Assembly: GCF_964340395.1 (NCBI RefSeq)
Contig: NC_135567.1
Location: forward strand, 2,342,109-2,406,108
DNA from: Glandiceps talaboti
Taxonomy: Eukaryota; Hemichordata; Enteropneusta; Spengelidae
DNA: 64,000 nucleotides
Direction of reading: 5' to 3'
This document shows, in pieces, positions 43,300-56,960 of the stretch. The stretch's first letter is position 1. Every line of letters starts with the position of its first letter. Both the position numbers and the translations under genes were made by a program. Under the pieces are notes generated by a model that was given only the letters and a program-made list of their open reading frames with translations, had not been told where the DNA came from and searched no databases.

Positions 43300-45240
43300 C
43301 TGACTAGACTATTATCATAGACTTCAGTCTACACTTGTACACATAGAAATACTCACTGACTAGACTATTACCTTAGACTATAGTCTACACTTGTACACAT
43401 AGAAATACTCACTGACTAGACTATTACCATAGACTTCAGTCTACACTTGTACACATAGAAATACTCACTGACTAGACTATTACCATAGACTATAGTCTAC
43501 ACTTGTACACATAGAAATACTCACTGACTAGACTATTACCATAGACTTCAGTCTACACTTGTACACATAGAAATACTCACTGACCATACTATTACCATAG
43601 ACTTCAGTCTACACTTGTACACATAGAAATACTCACTGACTAGACTATTACCATAGATTTCAGTCTACTTTTGTACACATATAAATACACACTGACTAGA
43701 CTATTACCATAGACTATAGTCTACACTTGTACACATAGAAATACTCACTGACTAGACTATTACCATAGACTTCAGTCTACACTTGTACACATAGAAATAC
43801 TCACTGACTAGACTATTACCATAGACTATAGTCTACACTTGTACACATAGAAATACTCACTGACTAGACTATTACCATAGACTTCAGTCTACACTTGTAC
43901 ACATAGAAATACTCACTGACTAGACTATTACCATAGACTTCAGTCTACACTTGTACACATAGAAATACTCACTGACTAGACTATTACCATAGACTTCAGT
44001 CTACACTTGTACACATATAAATACTCACTGACTAGACTATTACCATAGACTATAGTCTACACTTGTACACATAGAAATACTCACTGACTAGACTATTACC
44101 ATAGACTTCAGTCTACACTTGTACACATATAAATACTCACTGACTAGACTATTACCATAGACTTCAGTCTACACTTGTACACATAGAAATACTCACTGAC
44201 TAGACTATTACCATAGACTTCAGTCTACACTTGTACACATAGAAATACTCACTGACTAGGCTATTACCTTAGACTTCAGTCTACACTTGTACACATAGAA
44301 ATACTCACTGACTAGACTATTACCATAGACTTCAGTCTACACTTGTACACATAGAAATACTCACTGACTAGACTATTACTATAGTCTACACTAGTACACA
44401 TAGAAATACTCACTGACTAGACTATTACCTTAGACTTCAGTCTACACTAGTACACATAGAAATACTCACTGACTAGACTATTACCATAGACTTCAGTCTA
44501 CACTTGTACACATAGAAATACTCCCTGACTAGACTATTACCATAGACTTCAGTCTACACTTGTACACATATAAATACTCACTGACTAGACTATTACCTTA
44601 GACTTCAGTCTACACTTGTACACATAGAAATACTCACTGACTAGACTATTACCATAGACTTCAGTCTACACTTGTACACATAGAAATACTCACTGACTAG
44701 ACTATTACCATATACTTCAGTCTACACTAGTACACATATAAATACTCACTGACTAGACTATTACCATAGACTATAGTCTACACTTGTACACATAGAAATA
44801 CTCACTGACTAGACTATTACCATAGACTTCAGTCTACACTTGTACACATAGAAATACTCACTGACTAGACTATTACCATAGACTTCAGTCTACACTTGTA
44901 CACATATAAATACTCACTGACTAGACTATTACCATAGACTTCAGTCTACACTTGTACACATAAAAATACTCACTGACTAGACTATTACCATAGACCTCAG
45001 TCTACACTTGTACACATAGAAATACTCACTGACTAGACTATTACCATAGACTTCAGTCTACACTTGTACACATAGAAATACTCACTGACTAGACTATTAC
45101 CAATTAGACTTCAGTCTACACTTGTACACATATAAATACTCACTGACTAGACTATTACCATAGACTTCAGTCTACACTTGTACACATAGAAATACTCACT
45201 GACTAGACTATTACCATAGACTTCAGTCTACACTAGCTAG
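43300..45240 (+). repeat. 1.9-kb block, copy repeated at 53687-55627
   Basis: ATTATCATAG 43311/53698, GACCATAC 43583/53970, ACTAGGC 44255/54642, ACCAATTAG 45098/55485 and CTAGCTAG 45233/55620 all align at offset 10,387 bp. The block is also present at 19.95-21.89 kb through the 23,347-bp duplication. Rare linked variants in it (AATACACACTG after CTACTTTTG, ACATAAAAAT, GACCTCAG) are found in all three versions. Confidence 0.85.
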
Positions 45241-48200
45241 TACACATAGAAATACTCACTGACTAGACTATTACCATAGACTTCAGTCTACACTTGTACA
45301 CATAGAAATACTCACTGACTAGTCTATTACCATAGACTTCAGTCTACACTTGTACACATAGAAATATTCACTGACTAGACTATTACCATAGACTTCAGTC
45401 TACACTTGTACACATAGAAATACTCACTGACTAGACTATTACCTTAGACTTCAGTCTACACTAGTACACATAGAAATACTCACTGACTAGACTATTACCA
45501 TAGACTTCATTCTACACTTGTACACATAGAAATACTCCCTGACTAGACTATTACCATAGACTTCAGTCTACACTTGTACACATATAAATACTCACTGACT
45601 AGACTATTACCTTAGACTTCAGTCTACACTTGTACACATAGAAATACTCACTGACTAGACTATTACCATAGACTTCAGTCTACACTTGTACACATATAAA
45701 TACTCACTGACTAGACTATTACCATAGACTTCAGTCTACACTTGTACACATAGAAATACTCACTGACTAGACTATTACCATAGACTTCAGTCTACACTTG
45801 TACACATAGAAATACTCACTGACTAGACTATTACCATAGACTTCAGTTTACACTTGTACACATAGAAATACTCACTGACTAGACTATTACCATAGACTTC
45901 AGTTTACACTTGTACACATAGAAATACTCACTGACTAGACTATTACCATAGACTTCAGTTTACACTTGTACACATAGAAATACTCACTGACTAGACTATT
46001 AATTACCATAGACTTCAGTCTACACTTGTACACATAGAAATACTCACTGACTAGACTATTACCATAGACTTCAGTCTACACTTGTACACATAGAAATACT
46101 CACTGACTAGACTATTACCATAGACTTCAGTCTACACTTGTACACATAGAAATACTCACTGACTAGACTATTACCATAGACTTCAGTCTACACTTGTACA
46201 CATAGAAATACTCACTGACTAGACTATTACCATAGACTTCAGTCTACACTTGTACACATAGAAATACTCACTGACTAGACTATTACCATAGACTTCAGTT
46301 TACACTTGTACACATAGAAATACTCACTGACTAGACTATTACCATAGACTTCAGTCTACACTTGTACACATATAAATACTCACTGACTAGACTATTACCA
46401 TAGACTATAGTCTACACTTGTACACATAGAAATACTCACTGACTAGACTATTACCATAGACTTCAGTCTACACTTGTACACATAGAAATACTCACTGACT
46501 AGACTATTACCATAGACTTCAGTCTACACTTGTACACATAGAAATACTCACTGACTAGACTATTACCATAGACTTCAGTCTACACTTGTACACCTAGAAA
46601 TACTCACTGACTAGGATATTACCTTAGACTTCAGTCTACACTTGTACACATAGAAATACTCACTGACTAGACTATTACCATAGACTTCAGTCTACACTTG
46701 TACACATAGAAATACTCACTGACTAGACTATTACCATAGACTTCAGTCTACACTTGTACACATAGAAATACTCACTGACTAGACTATTACCATAGACTTC
46801 AGTCTACACTTGTACACATAGAAATACTCACTGACTAGACTATTACCATAGACTTCAGTCTACACTTGTACACATAGAAATACTCACTGACTAGACTATT
46901 ACCATAGACTTCAGTCTACACTTGTACACATAGAAATACTCACTGACTAGACTATTACCATAGACTTCAGTCTACACTTGTACACATAGAAATACTCACT
47001 GACTAGACTATTACCTTAGACTATAGTCTACACTTGTACACATAGAAATACTCACTGACTAGACTATTACCATATACTTCAGTCTACACTTGTACACATA
47101 GAAATACTCACTGACTAAACTATTACCATAGACTTCAGTCTACACTTGTACACATAGAAATACTCACTGACTAGACTATTACCATAGACTTCAGTCTACA
47201 CTTGTACACATAGAAATACTCACTGACTAGACTATTACTATAGTCTACACTAGTACACATAGAAATACTCACTGACTAGACTATTACCATAGACTTCAGT
47301 CTACACTAGTACACATATAAATACTCACTGACTAGACTATTATCATAGACTTCAGTCTACACTTGTACACATAGAAATACTCACTGACTAGACTATTACC
47401 TTAGACTATAGTCTACACTTGTACACATAGAAATACTCACTGACTAGACTATTACCATAGAATTCAGTCTACACTTGTACACATAGAAATACTCACTGAC
47501 TAGACTATTACCATAGACTTCAGTCTACACTTGTACACATAGAAATACTCACTGACTAGACTATTACCATAGACTTCAGTCTACACTTGTACACATAGAA
47601 ATACTCACTGACCATACTATTACCATAGACTTCAGTCTACACTTGTACACATAGAAATACTCACTGACTAGACTATTACCATAGACTTCAGTCTACTTTT
47701 GTACACATATAAATACTCACTGACTAGACTATTACCATAGACTATAGTCTACACTTGTACACATAGAAATACTCACTGACTAGACTATTACCATAGACTT
47801 CAGTCTACACTTGTACACATAGAAATACTCACTGACTAGACTATTACCTTAGACTTCAGTCTACACTAGTACACATAGAAATACTCACTGACTAGACTAT
47901 TACCATAGACTTCATTCTACACTTGTACACATAGAAATACTCCCTGACTAGACTATTACCATAGACTTCAGTCTACACTTGTACACATATAAATACTCAC
48001 TGACTAGACTATTACCTTAGACTTCAGTCTACACTTGTACACATAGAAATACTCACTGACTAGACTATTACCATAGACTTCAGTCTACACTTGTACACAT
48101 AGAAATACTCACTGACTAGACTATTACCATAGACTTCAGTCTACACTTGTACACATAGAAATACTCACTGACTAGACTATTACCATAGACTTCAGTCTAC

Positions 48201-50920
48201 ACTTGTACACATAGAAATACTCACTGACTAGACTATTACCATAGACTTCAGTTTACACTTGTACACATAGAAATACTCACTGACTAGACTATTACCATAG
48301 ACTTCAGTTTACACTTGTACACATAGAAATACTCACTGACTAGACTATTACCATAGCCTTCAGTTTACACTTGTACACATAGAAATACTCACTGACTAGA
48401 CTATTAATTACCATAGACTTCAGTCTACACTTGTACACATAGAAATACTCACTGACTAGACTATTACCATAGACTTCAGTCTACACTTGTACACATAGAA
48501 ATACTCACTGACTAGACTATTACCATAGACTTCAGTCTACACTTGTACACATAGAAATACTCACTGACTAGACTATTACCATATACTTCAGTCTACACTT
48601 GTACACATAGAAATACTCACTGACTAGACTATTACCATAGACTTCAGTCTACACTTGTACACATAGAAATACTCACTGACTAGACTATTACCATAGACTT
48701 CAGTCTACACTTGTACACATAGAAATACTCACTGACTAGACTATTACCATAGACTTCAGTCTACACTTGTACACATAGAAATACTCACTGACTAGACTAT
48801 TACCATAGACTTCAGTCTACACTTGTACACATAGAAATACTCACTGACTAGACTATTACCATAGACTTCAGTTTACACTTGTACACATAGAAATACTCAC
48901 TGACTAGACTATTACCATAGACTTCAGTCTACACTTGTACACATATAAATACTCACTGACTAGACTATTACCATAGACTATAGTCTACACTTGTACACAT
49001 AGAAATACTCACTGACTAGACTATTACCATAGACTTCAGTCTACACTTGTACACATAGAAATACTCACTGACTAGACTATTACCATAGACTTCAGTCTAC
49101 ACTTGTACACATAGAAATACTCACTGACTAGACTATTACCATAGACTTCAGTCTACACTTGTACACCTAGAAATACTCACTGACTAGGCTATTACCTTAG
49201 ACTTCAGTCTACACTTGTACACATAGAAATACTCACTGACTAGACTATTACCATAGACTTCAGTCTACACTTGTACACATAGAAATACTCACTGACTAGA
49301 CTATTACCATAGACTTCAGTCTACACTTGTACACATAGAAATACTCACTGACTAGACTATTACCATAGACTTCAGTCTACACTTGTACACATAGAAATAC
49401 TCACTGACTAGACTATTACCATAGACTTCAGTCTACACTTGTACACATAGAAATACTCACTGACTAGACTATTACCATAGACTTCAGTCTACACTTGTAC
49501 ACATAGAAATACTCACTGACTAGACTATTACCATAGACTTCAGTCTACACTTGTACACATAGAAATACTCACTGACTAGACTATTACCTTAGACTATAGT
49601 CTACACTTGTACACATAGAAATACTCACTGACTAGACTATTACCATAGACTTCAGTCTACACTTGTACACATAGAAATACTCACTGACTAGACTATTACC
49701 ATAGACTTCAGTCTACACTTGTACACATAGAAATACTCACTGACTAGACTATTACCATAGACTTCAGTCTACACTTGTACACATAGAAATACTCACTGAC
49801 TAGACTATTACTATAGTCTACACTAGTACACATAGAAATACTCACTGACTAGACTATTACCATAGACTTCAGTCTACACTAGTACACATATAAATACTCA
49901 CTGACTAGACTATTATCATAGACTTCAGTCTACACTTGTACACATAGAAATACTCACTGACTAGACTATTACCTTAGACTATAGTCTACACTTGTACACA
50001 TAGAAATACTCACTGACTAGACTATTACCATAGACTTCAGTCTACACTTGTACACATAGAAATACTCACTGACTAGACTATTACCATAGACTTCAGTCTA
50101 CACTTGTACACATAGAAATACTCACTGACTAGACTATTACCATAGACTTCAGTCTACACTTGTACACATAGAAATACTCACTGACTAGACTATTACCATA
50201 GACTATAGTCTACACTTGTACACATAGAAATACTCACTGACTAGACTATTACCATAGACTTCAGTCTACACTTGTACACATAGAAATACTCACTGACTAG
50301 ACTATTACCATAGACTTCAGTCTACACTTGTACACATAGAAATACTCACTGACTAGACTATTACCATAGACTTCAGTCTACACTTGTACACATATAAATA
50401 CTCACTGACTAGACTATTACCATAGACTATAGTCTACACTTGTACACATAGAAATACTCACTGACTAGACTATTACCATAGACTTCAGTCTACACTTGTA
50501 CACATAGAAATACTCACTGACTAGACTATTACCATAGACTTCAGTCTACACTTGTACACATAGAAATACTCACTGACTAGACTATTACCATAGACTTCAG
50601 TCTACACTTGTACACATAGAAATACTCACTGACTAGGCTATTACCTTAGACTTCAGTCTACACTTGTACACATAGAAATACTCACTGACTAGACTATTAC
50701 CATAGACTTCAGTCTACACTTGTACACATAGAAATACTCACTGACTAGACTATTACTATAGTCTACACTAGTACACATAGAAATACTCACTGACTAGACT
50801 ATTACCTTAGACTTCAGTCTACACTAGTACACATAGAAATACTCACTGACTAGACTATTACCATAGACTTCAGTCTACACTTGTACACATATAAATACTC
50901 ACTGACTAGACTATTACCAT
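44250..50920 (+). repeat. 6.7-kb segmental duplication, left copy (repeated at 55868-62877)
   Basis: Offsets step by whole monomers and small indels: 11,618 (ACCAATTAG 45098/56716, ATTAATTACC 45998/57616), 11,730 after two extra monomers (TACACCTAG 46591/58321 and 49161/60891, type II 47231/58961, GACCATAC 47611/59341, ATTAATTACC 48403/60133), 11,733 after a 3-bp insertion (ATTATCATAG 49912/61645), then 11,957 after four extra monomers (ACTAGGC 50632/62589, type II 50754/62711). Part of 45.4-46.3 kb is also repeated at 47.8-48.7 kb (offset 2,405). Confidence 0.85.
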
Positions 50921-53090
50921 AGACTTCAGTCTACTTTTGTACACATATAAATACTCACTGACTAGACTATTACCATAGACTATAGTCTACACTTGTACAC
51001 ATAGAAATACTCACTGACTAGACTATTACCATAGACTTCAGTCTACACTAGTACACATAGAAATACTCACTGACTAGACTATTACCATAGTCTATAGTCT
51101 ACACTTGTACACATAGAAATACTCACTGACTAGACTATTACCATAGACTATAGTCTACACTTGTACACATAGAAATACTCACTGACTAGACTATTACCAT
51201 AGACTTCAGTCTACACTTGTACACATAGAAATACTCACTGACTAGACTATTACCATAGACTTCAGTCTACACTTGTACACATAGAAATACTGACTGACTA
51301 GACTATTACCATAGACTTCAGTCTACACTTGTACACATATAAATACTCACTGACTAGACTATTACCATAGACTATAGTCTACACTTGTACACATAGAAAT
51401 ACTCACTGACTAGACTATTACCATAGACTTCAGTATACACTTGTACACATAGAAATACTCACTGACTAGACTATTACCATAGACTTCAGTCTACACTTGT
51501 ACACATAGAAATACTCACTGACTAGACTATTACATAGACTTCAGTCTACACTTGTACACATAGAAATACTCACTGACTAGGCTATTACCTTAGACTTCAG
51601 TCTACACTTGTACACATAGAAATACTCACTGACTAGACTATTACCATAGACTTCAGTCTACACTTGTACACATAGAAATACTCACTGACTAGACTATTAC
51701 CATAGACTTCAGTCTACACTTGTACATATAGAAATACTCACTGACTAGACTATTACCATAGACTTCAGTCTACACTTGTACACATAGAAATACTCACTGA
51801 CTAGACTATTACTATAGTCTACACTTGTACACATAGAAATACTCACTGACTAGACTATTACCATAGACTTCAGTCTACACTTGTACACATAGAAATACTC
51901 ACTGACTAGACTATTACCTTAGACTATAGTCTACACTTGTACACATAGAAATACTCACTGACTAGACTATTACCATAGACTTCAGTCTACACTTGTACAC
52001 ATAGAAATACTCACTGACTAGACTATTACCATAGACTTCAGTCTACACTTGTACACATAGAAATACTCACTGACTAGACTATTACCATAGACTTCACTAG
52101 TACACATAGAAATACTCACTGACTAGACTATTACCATAGACTTCAGTCTACACTAGTACACATATAAATACTCACTGACTAGACTATTACCATAGACTTC
52201 AGTCTACACTTGTACACATAGAAATACTCATTGACTAGACTATTACCTTAGACTATAGTCTACACTTGTACACATAGAAATACTCACTGACTAGACTATT
52301 ACCATAGACTTCAGTCTACACTTGTACACATAGAAATACTCACTGACTAGACTATTACCTTAGACTTCAGTCTACACTTGTACACATAGAAATACTCACT
52401 GACTAGACTATTACCATAGACTTCAGTCTACACTTGTACACATAGAAATACTCACTGACCATACTATTACCATAGACTTCAGTCTACACTTGTACACATA
52501 GAAATACTCACTGACTAGACTATTACCATAGACTTCAGTCTACTTTTGTACACATATAAATACTCACTGACTAGACTATTACCATAGACTATAGTCTACA
52601 CTTGTACACATAGAAATACTCACTGACTAGACTATTACCATAGACTTCAGTCTACACTTGTACACATAGAAATACTCACTGACTAGACTATTACCATAGA
52701 CTATAGTCTACACTTGTACACATAGAAATACTCACTGACTAGACTATTACCATAGACTTCAGTCTACACTTGTACACATAGAAATACTCACTGACTAGAC
52801 TATTACCATAGACTTCAGTCTACACTTGTACACATAGAAATACTCACTGACTAGACTATTACCATAGACTTCAGTCTACACTTGTACACATATAAATACT
52901 CACTGACTAGACTATTACCATAGACTATAGTCTACACTTGTACACATAGAAATACTCACTGACTAGACTATTACCATAGACTTCAGTCTACACTTGTACA
53001 CATAGAAATACTCACTGACTAGACTATTACCATAGACTTCAGTCTACACTTGTACACATAGAAATACTCACTGACTAGACTATTACCATA
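50905..53090 (+). repeat. 2.2-kb block, right copy
   Basis: This is the partner of 39965-42265. It holds the only type I deletion to the right of 41.3 kb (52092) and the third copy of the 1-bp deletion TTACATAG (51530). Private changes include CAGTATAC near 51430 and ACTGACTGAC near 51290. It ends with a TTTACAC unit near 53098, where its partner has the TACACCTAG unit. Confidence 0.8.
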
Positions 53091-53686
53091 GACTTCAGTT
53101 TACACTTGTACACATAGAAATACTCACTGACTAGACTATTACCATAGACTTCAGTCTACACTTGTACACATAGAAATACTCACTGACTAGACTATTACCA
53201 TAGACTTCAGTCTACACTTGTACACATAGAAATACTCACTGACTAGACTATTACCATAGACTTCAGTCTACACTTGTACACATAGAAATACTCACTGACT
53301 AGACTATTACCATAGACTTCAGTCTACACTTGTACACATAGAAATACTCACTGACTAGACTATTACCTTAGACTATAGTCTACACTTGTACACATAGAAA
53401 TACTCACTGACTAGACTATTACCATAGACTTCAGTCTACACTTGTACACATAGAAATACTCACTGACTAGACTATTACCATAGACTTCAGTCTACACTTG
53501 TACACATAGAAATACTCACTGACTAGACTATTACCATAGACTTCAGTCTACACTTGTACACATAGAAATACTCACTGACTAGACTATTACCATAGACTTC
53601 AGTCTACACTTGTACACATAGAAATACTCACTGACTAGACTATTACCATAGACTTCAGTCTACACTAGTACACATATAAATACTCA

Positions 53687-55627
53687 CTGACTAGACTATT
53701 ATCATAGACTTCAGTCTACACTTGTACACATAGAAATACTCACTGACTAGACTATTACCTTAGACTATAGTCTACACTTGTACACATAGAAATACTCACT
53801 GACTAGACTATTACCATAGACTTCAGTCTACACTTGTACACATAGAAATACTCACTGACTAGACTATTACCATAGACTTCAGTCTACACTTGTACACATA
53901 GAAATACTCACTGACTAGACTATTACCATAGACTTCAGTCTACACTTGTACACATAGAAATACTCACTGACCATACTATTACCATAGACTTCAGTCTACA
54001 CTTGTACACATAGAAATACTCACTGACTAGACTATTACCATAGACTTCAGTCTACTTTTGTACACATATAAATACACACTGACTAGACTATTACCATAGA
54101 CTATAGTCTACACTTGTACACATAGAAATACTCACTGACTAGACTATTACCATAGACTTCAGTCTACACTTGTACACATAGAAATACTCACTGACTAGAC
54201 TATTACCATAGACTATAGTCTACACTTGTACACATAGAAATACTCACTGACTAGACTATTACCATAGACTTCAGTCTACACTTGTACACATAGAAATACT
54301 CACTGACTAGACTATTACCATAGACTTCAGTCTACACTTGTACACATAGAAATACTCACTGACTAGACTATTACCATAGACTTCAGTCTACACTTGTACA
54401 CATATAAATACTCACTGACTAGACTATTACCATAGACTATAGTCTACACTTGTACACATAGAAATACTCACTGACTAGACTATTACCATAGACTTCAGTC
54501 TACACTTGTACACATATAAATACTCACTGACTAGACTATTACCATAGACTTCAGTCTACACTTGTACACATAGAAATACTCACTGACTAGACTATTACCA
54601 TAGACTTCAGTCTACACTTGTACACATAGAAATACTCACTGACTAGGCTATTACCTTAGACTTCAGTCTACACTTGTACACATAGAAATACTCACTGACT
54701 AGACTATTACCATAGACTTCAGTCTACACTTGTACACATAGAAATACTCACTGACTAGACTATTACTATAGTCTACACTAGTACACATAGAAATACTCAC
54801 TGACTAGACTATTACCTTAGACTTCAGTCTACACTAGTACACATAGAAATACTCACTGACTAGACTATTACCATAGACTTCAGTCTACACTTGTACACAT
54901 AGAAATACTCCCTGACTAGACTATTACCATAGACTTCAGTCTACACTTGTACACATATAAATACTCACTGACTAGACTATTACCTTAGACTTCAGTCTAC
55001 ACTTGTACACATAGAAATACTCACTGACTAGACTATTACCATAGACTTCAGTCTACACTTGTACACATAGAAATACTCACTGACTAGACTATTACCATAG
55101 ACTTCAGTCTACACTAGTACACATATAAATACTCACTGACTAGACTATTACCATAGACTATAGTCTACACTTGTACACATAGAAATACTCACTGACTAGA
55201 CTATTACCATAGACTTCAGTCTACACTTGTACACATAGAAATACTCACTGACTAGACTATTACCATAGACTTCAGTCTACACTTGTACACATATAAATAC
55301 TCACTGACTAGACTATTACCATAGACTTCAGTCTACACTTGTACACATAAAAATACTCACTGACTAGACTATTACCATAGACCTCAGTCTACACTTGTAC
55401 ACATAGAAATACTCACTGACTAGACTATTACCATAGACTTCAGTCTACACTTGTACACATAGAAATACTCACTGACTAGACTATTACCAATTAGACTTCA
55501 GTCTACACTTGTACACATATAAATACTCACTGACTAGACTATTACCATAGACTTCAGTCTACACTTGTACACATAGAAATACTCACTGACTAGACTATTA
55601 CCATAGACTTCAGTCTACACTAGCTAG
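53687..55627 (+). repeat. 1.9-kb block, copy of 43300-45240
   Basis: The partner block described for 43300-45240. Its final 1.2 kb is immediately repeated in tandem (see 54440-56960). The stretch between 53,090 and 53,690 before it is ordinary satellite with mostly consensus monomers and one T49/AT-core unit near 53370. Confidence 0.8.
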
Positions 55628-56960
55628 TACACATAGAAATACTCACTGACTAGACTATTACCATAGACTTCAGTCTACACTTGTACACATAGAAATACTC
55701 ACTGACTAGACTATTACCATAGACTTCAGTCTACACTTGTACACATATAAATACTCACTGACTAGACTATTACCATAGACTTCAGTCTACACTTGTACAC
55801 ATAGAAATACTCACTGACTAGACTATTACCATAGACTTCAGTCTACACTTGTACACATAGAAATACTCACTGACTAGGCTATTACCTTAGACTTCAGTCT
55901 ACACTTGTACACATAGAAATACTCACTGACTAGACTATTACCATAGACTTCAGTCTACACTTGTACACATAGAAATACTCACTGACTAGACTATTACTAT
56001 AGTCTACACTAGTACACATAGAAATACTCACTGACTAGACTATTACCTTAGACTTCAGTCTACACTAGTACACATAGAAATACTCACTGACTAGACTATT
56101 ACCATAGACTTCAGTCTACACTTGTACACATAGAAATACTCCCTGACTAGACTATTACCATAGACTTCAGTCTACACTTGTACACATATAAATACTCACT
56201 GACTAGACTATTACCTTAGACTTCAGTCTACACTTGTACACATAGAAATACTCACTGACTAGACTATTACCATAGACTTCAGTCTACACTTGTACACATA
56301 GAAATACTCACTGACTAGACTATTACCATAGACTTCAGTCTACACTAGTACACATATAAATACTCACTGACTAGACTATTACCATAGACTATAGTCTACA
56401 CTTGTACACATAGAAATACTCACTGACTAGACTATTACCATAGACTTCAGTCTACACTTGTACACATAGAAATACTCACTGACTAGACTATTACCATAGA
56501 CTTCAGTCTACACTTGTACACATATAAATACTCACTGACTAGACTATTACCATAGACTTCAGTCTACACTTGTACACATAAAAATACTCACTGACTAGAC
56601 TATTACCATAGACCTCAGTCTACACTTGTACACATAGAAATACTCACTGACTAGACTATTACCATAGACTTCAGTCTACACTTGTACACATAGAAATACT
56701 CACTGACTAGACTATTACCAATTAGACTTCAGTCTACACTTGTACACATATAAATACTCACTGACTAGACTATTACCATAGACTTCAGTCTACACTTGTA
56801 CACATAGAAATACTCACTGACTAGACTATTACCATAGACTTCAGTCTACACTAGCTAGTACACATAGAAATAATCACTGACTAGACTATTACCATAGACT
56901 TCAGTCTACACTTGTACACATAGAAATACTCACTGACTAGACTATTACCATAGACTTCAG
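54440..56960 (+). repeat. 1,231-bp tandem duplication, two copies
   Basis: Copies are about 54,440-55,670 and 55,671-56,960. ACTAGGC 54642/55873, type II near 54764/55995, ACCAATTAG 55485/56716 and CTAGCTAG 55620/56851 all repeat at 1,231 bp. The period is 22 monomers, less a 7-bp deletion, plus 2-bp and 4-bp insertions. Private differences such as AATAATCACTG near 56871 are few, so this is a recent local unequal exchange. Confidence 0.85.

Larger units (their letters stand above)
39311..46297 (+). repeat. 6.9-kb segmental duplication, right copy
   Basis: This is the partner of 16020-22950. Private differences include GAATAG for GACTAG near 41350, an AT core near 43490 and ATATACTTC near 44711. 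TTTACAC at 46299 marks the end of agreement. Upstream of about 39,310 the sequence has a TACATATAG unit that the left copy lacks. The two copies sit about 16 kb apart, so this is not a simple local tandem event. Confidence 0.9.
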
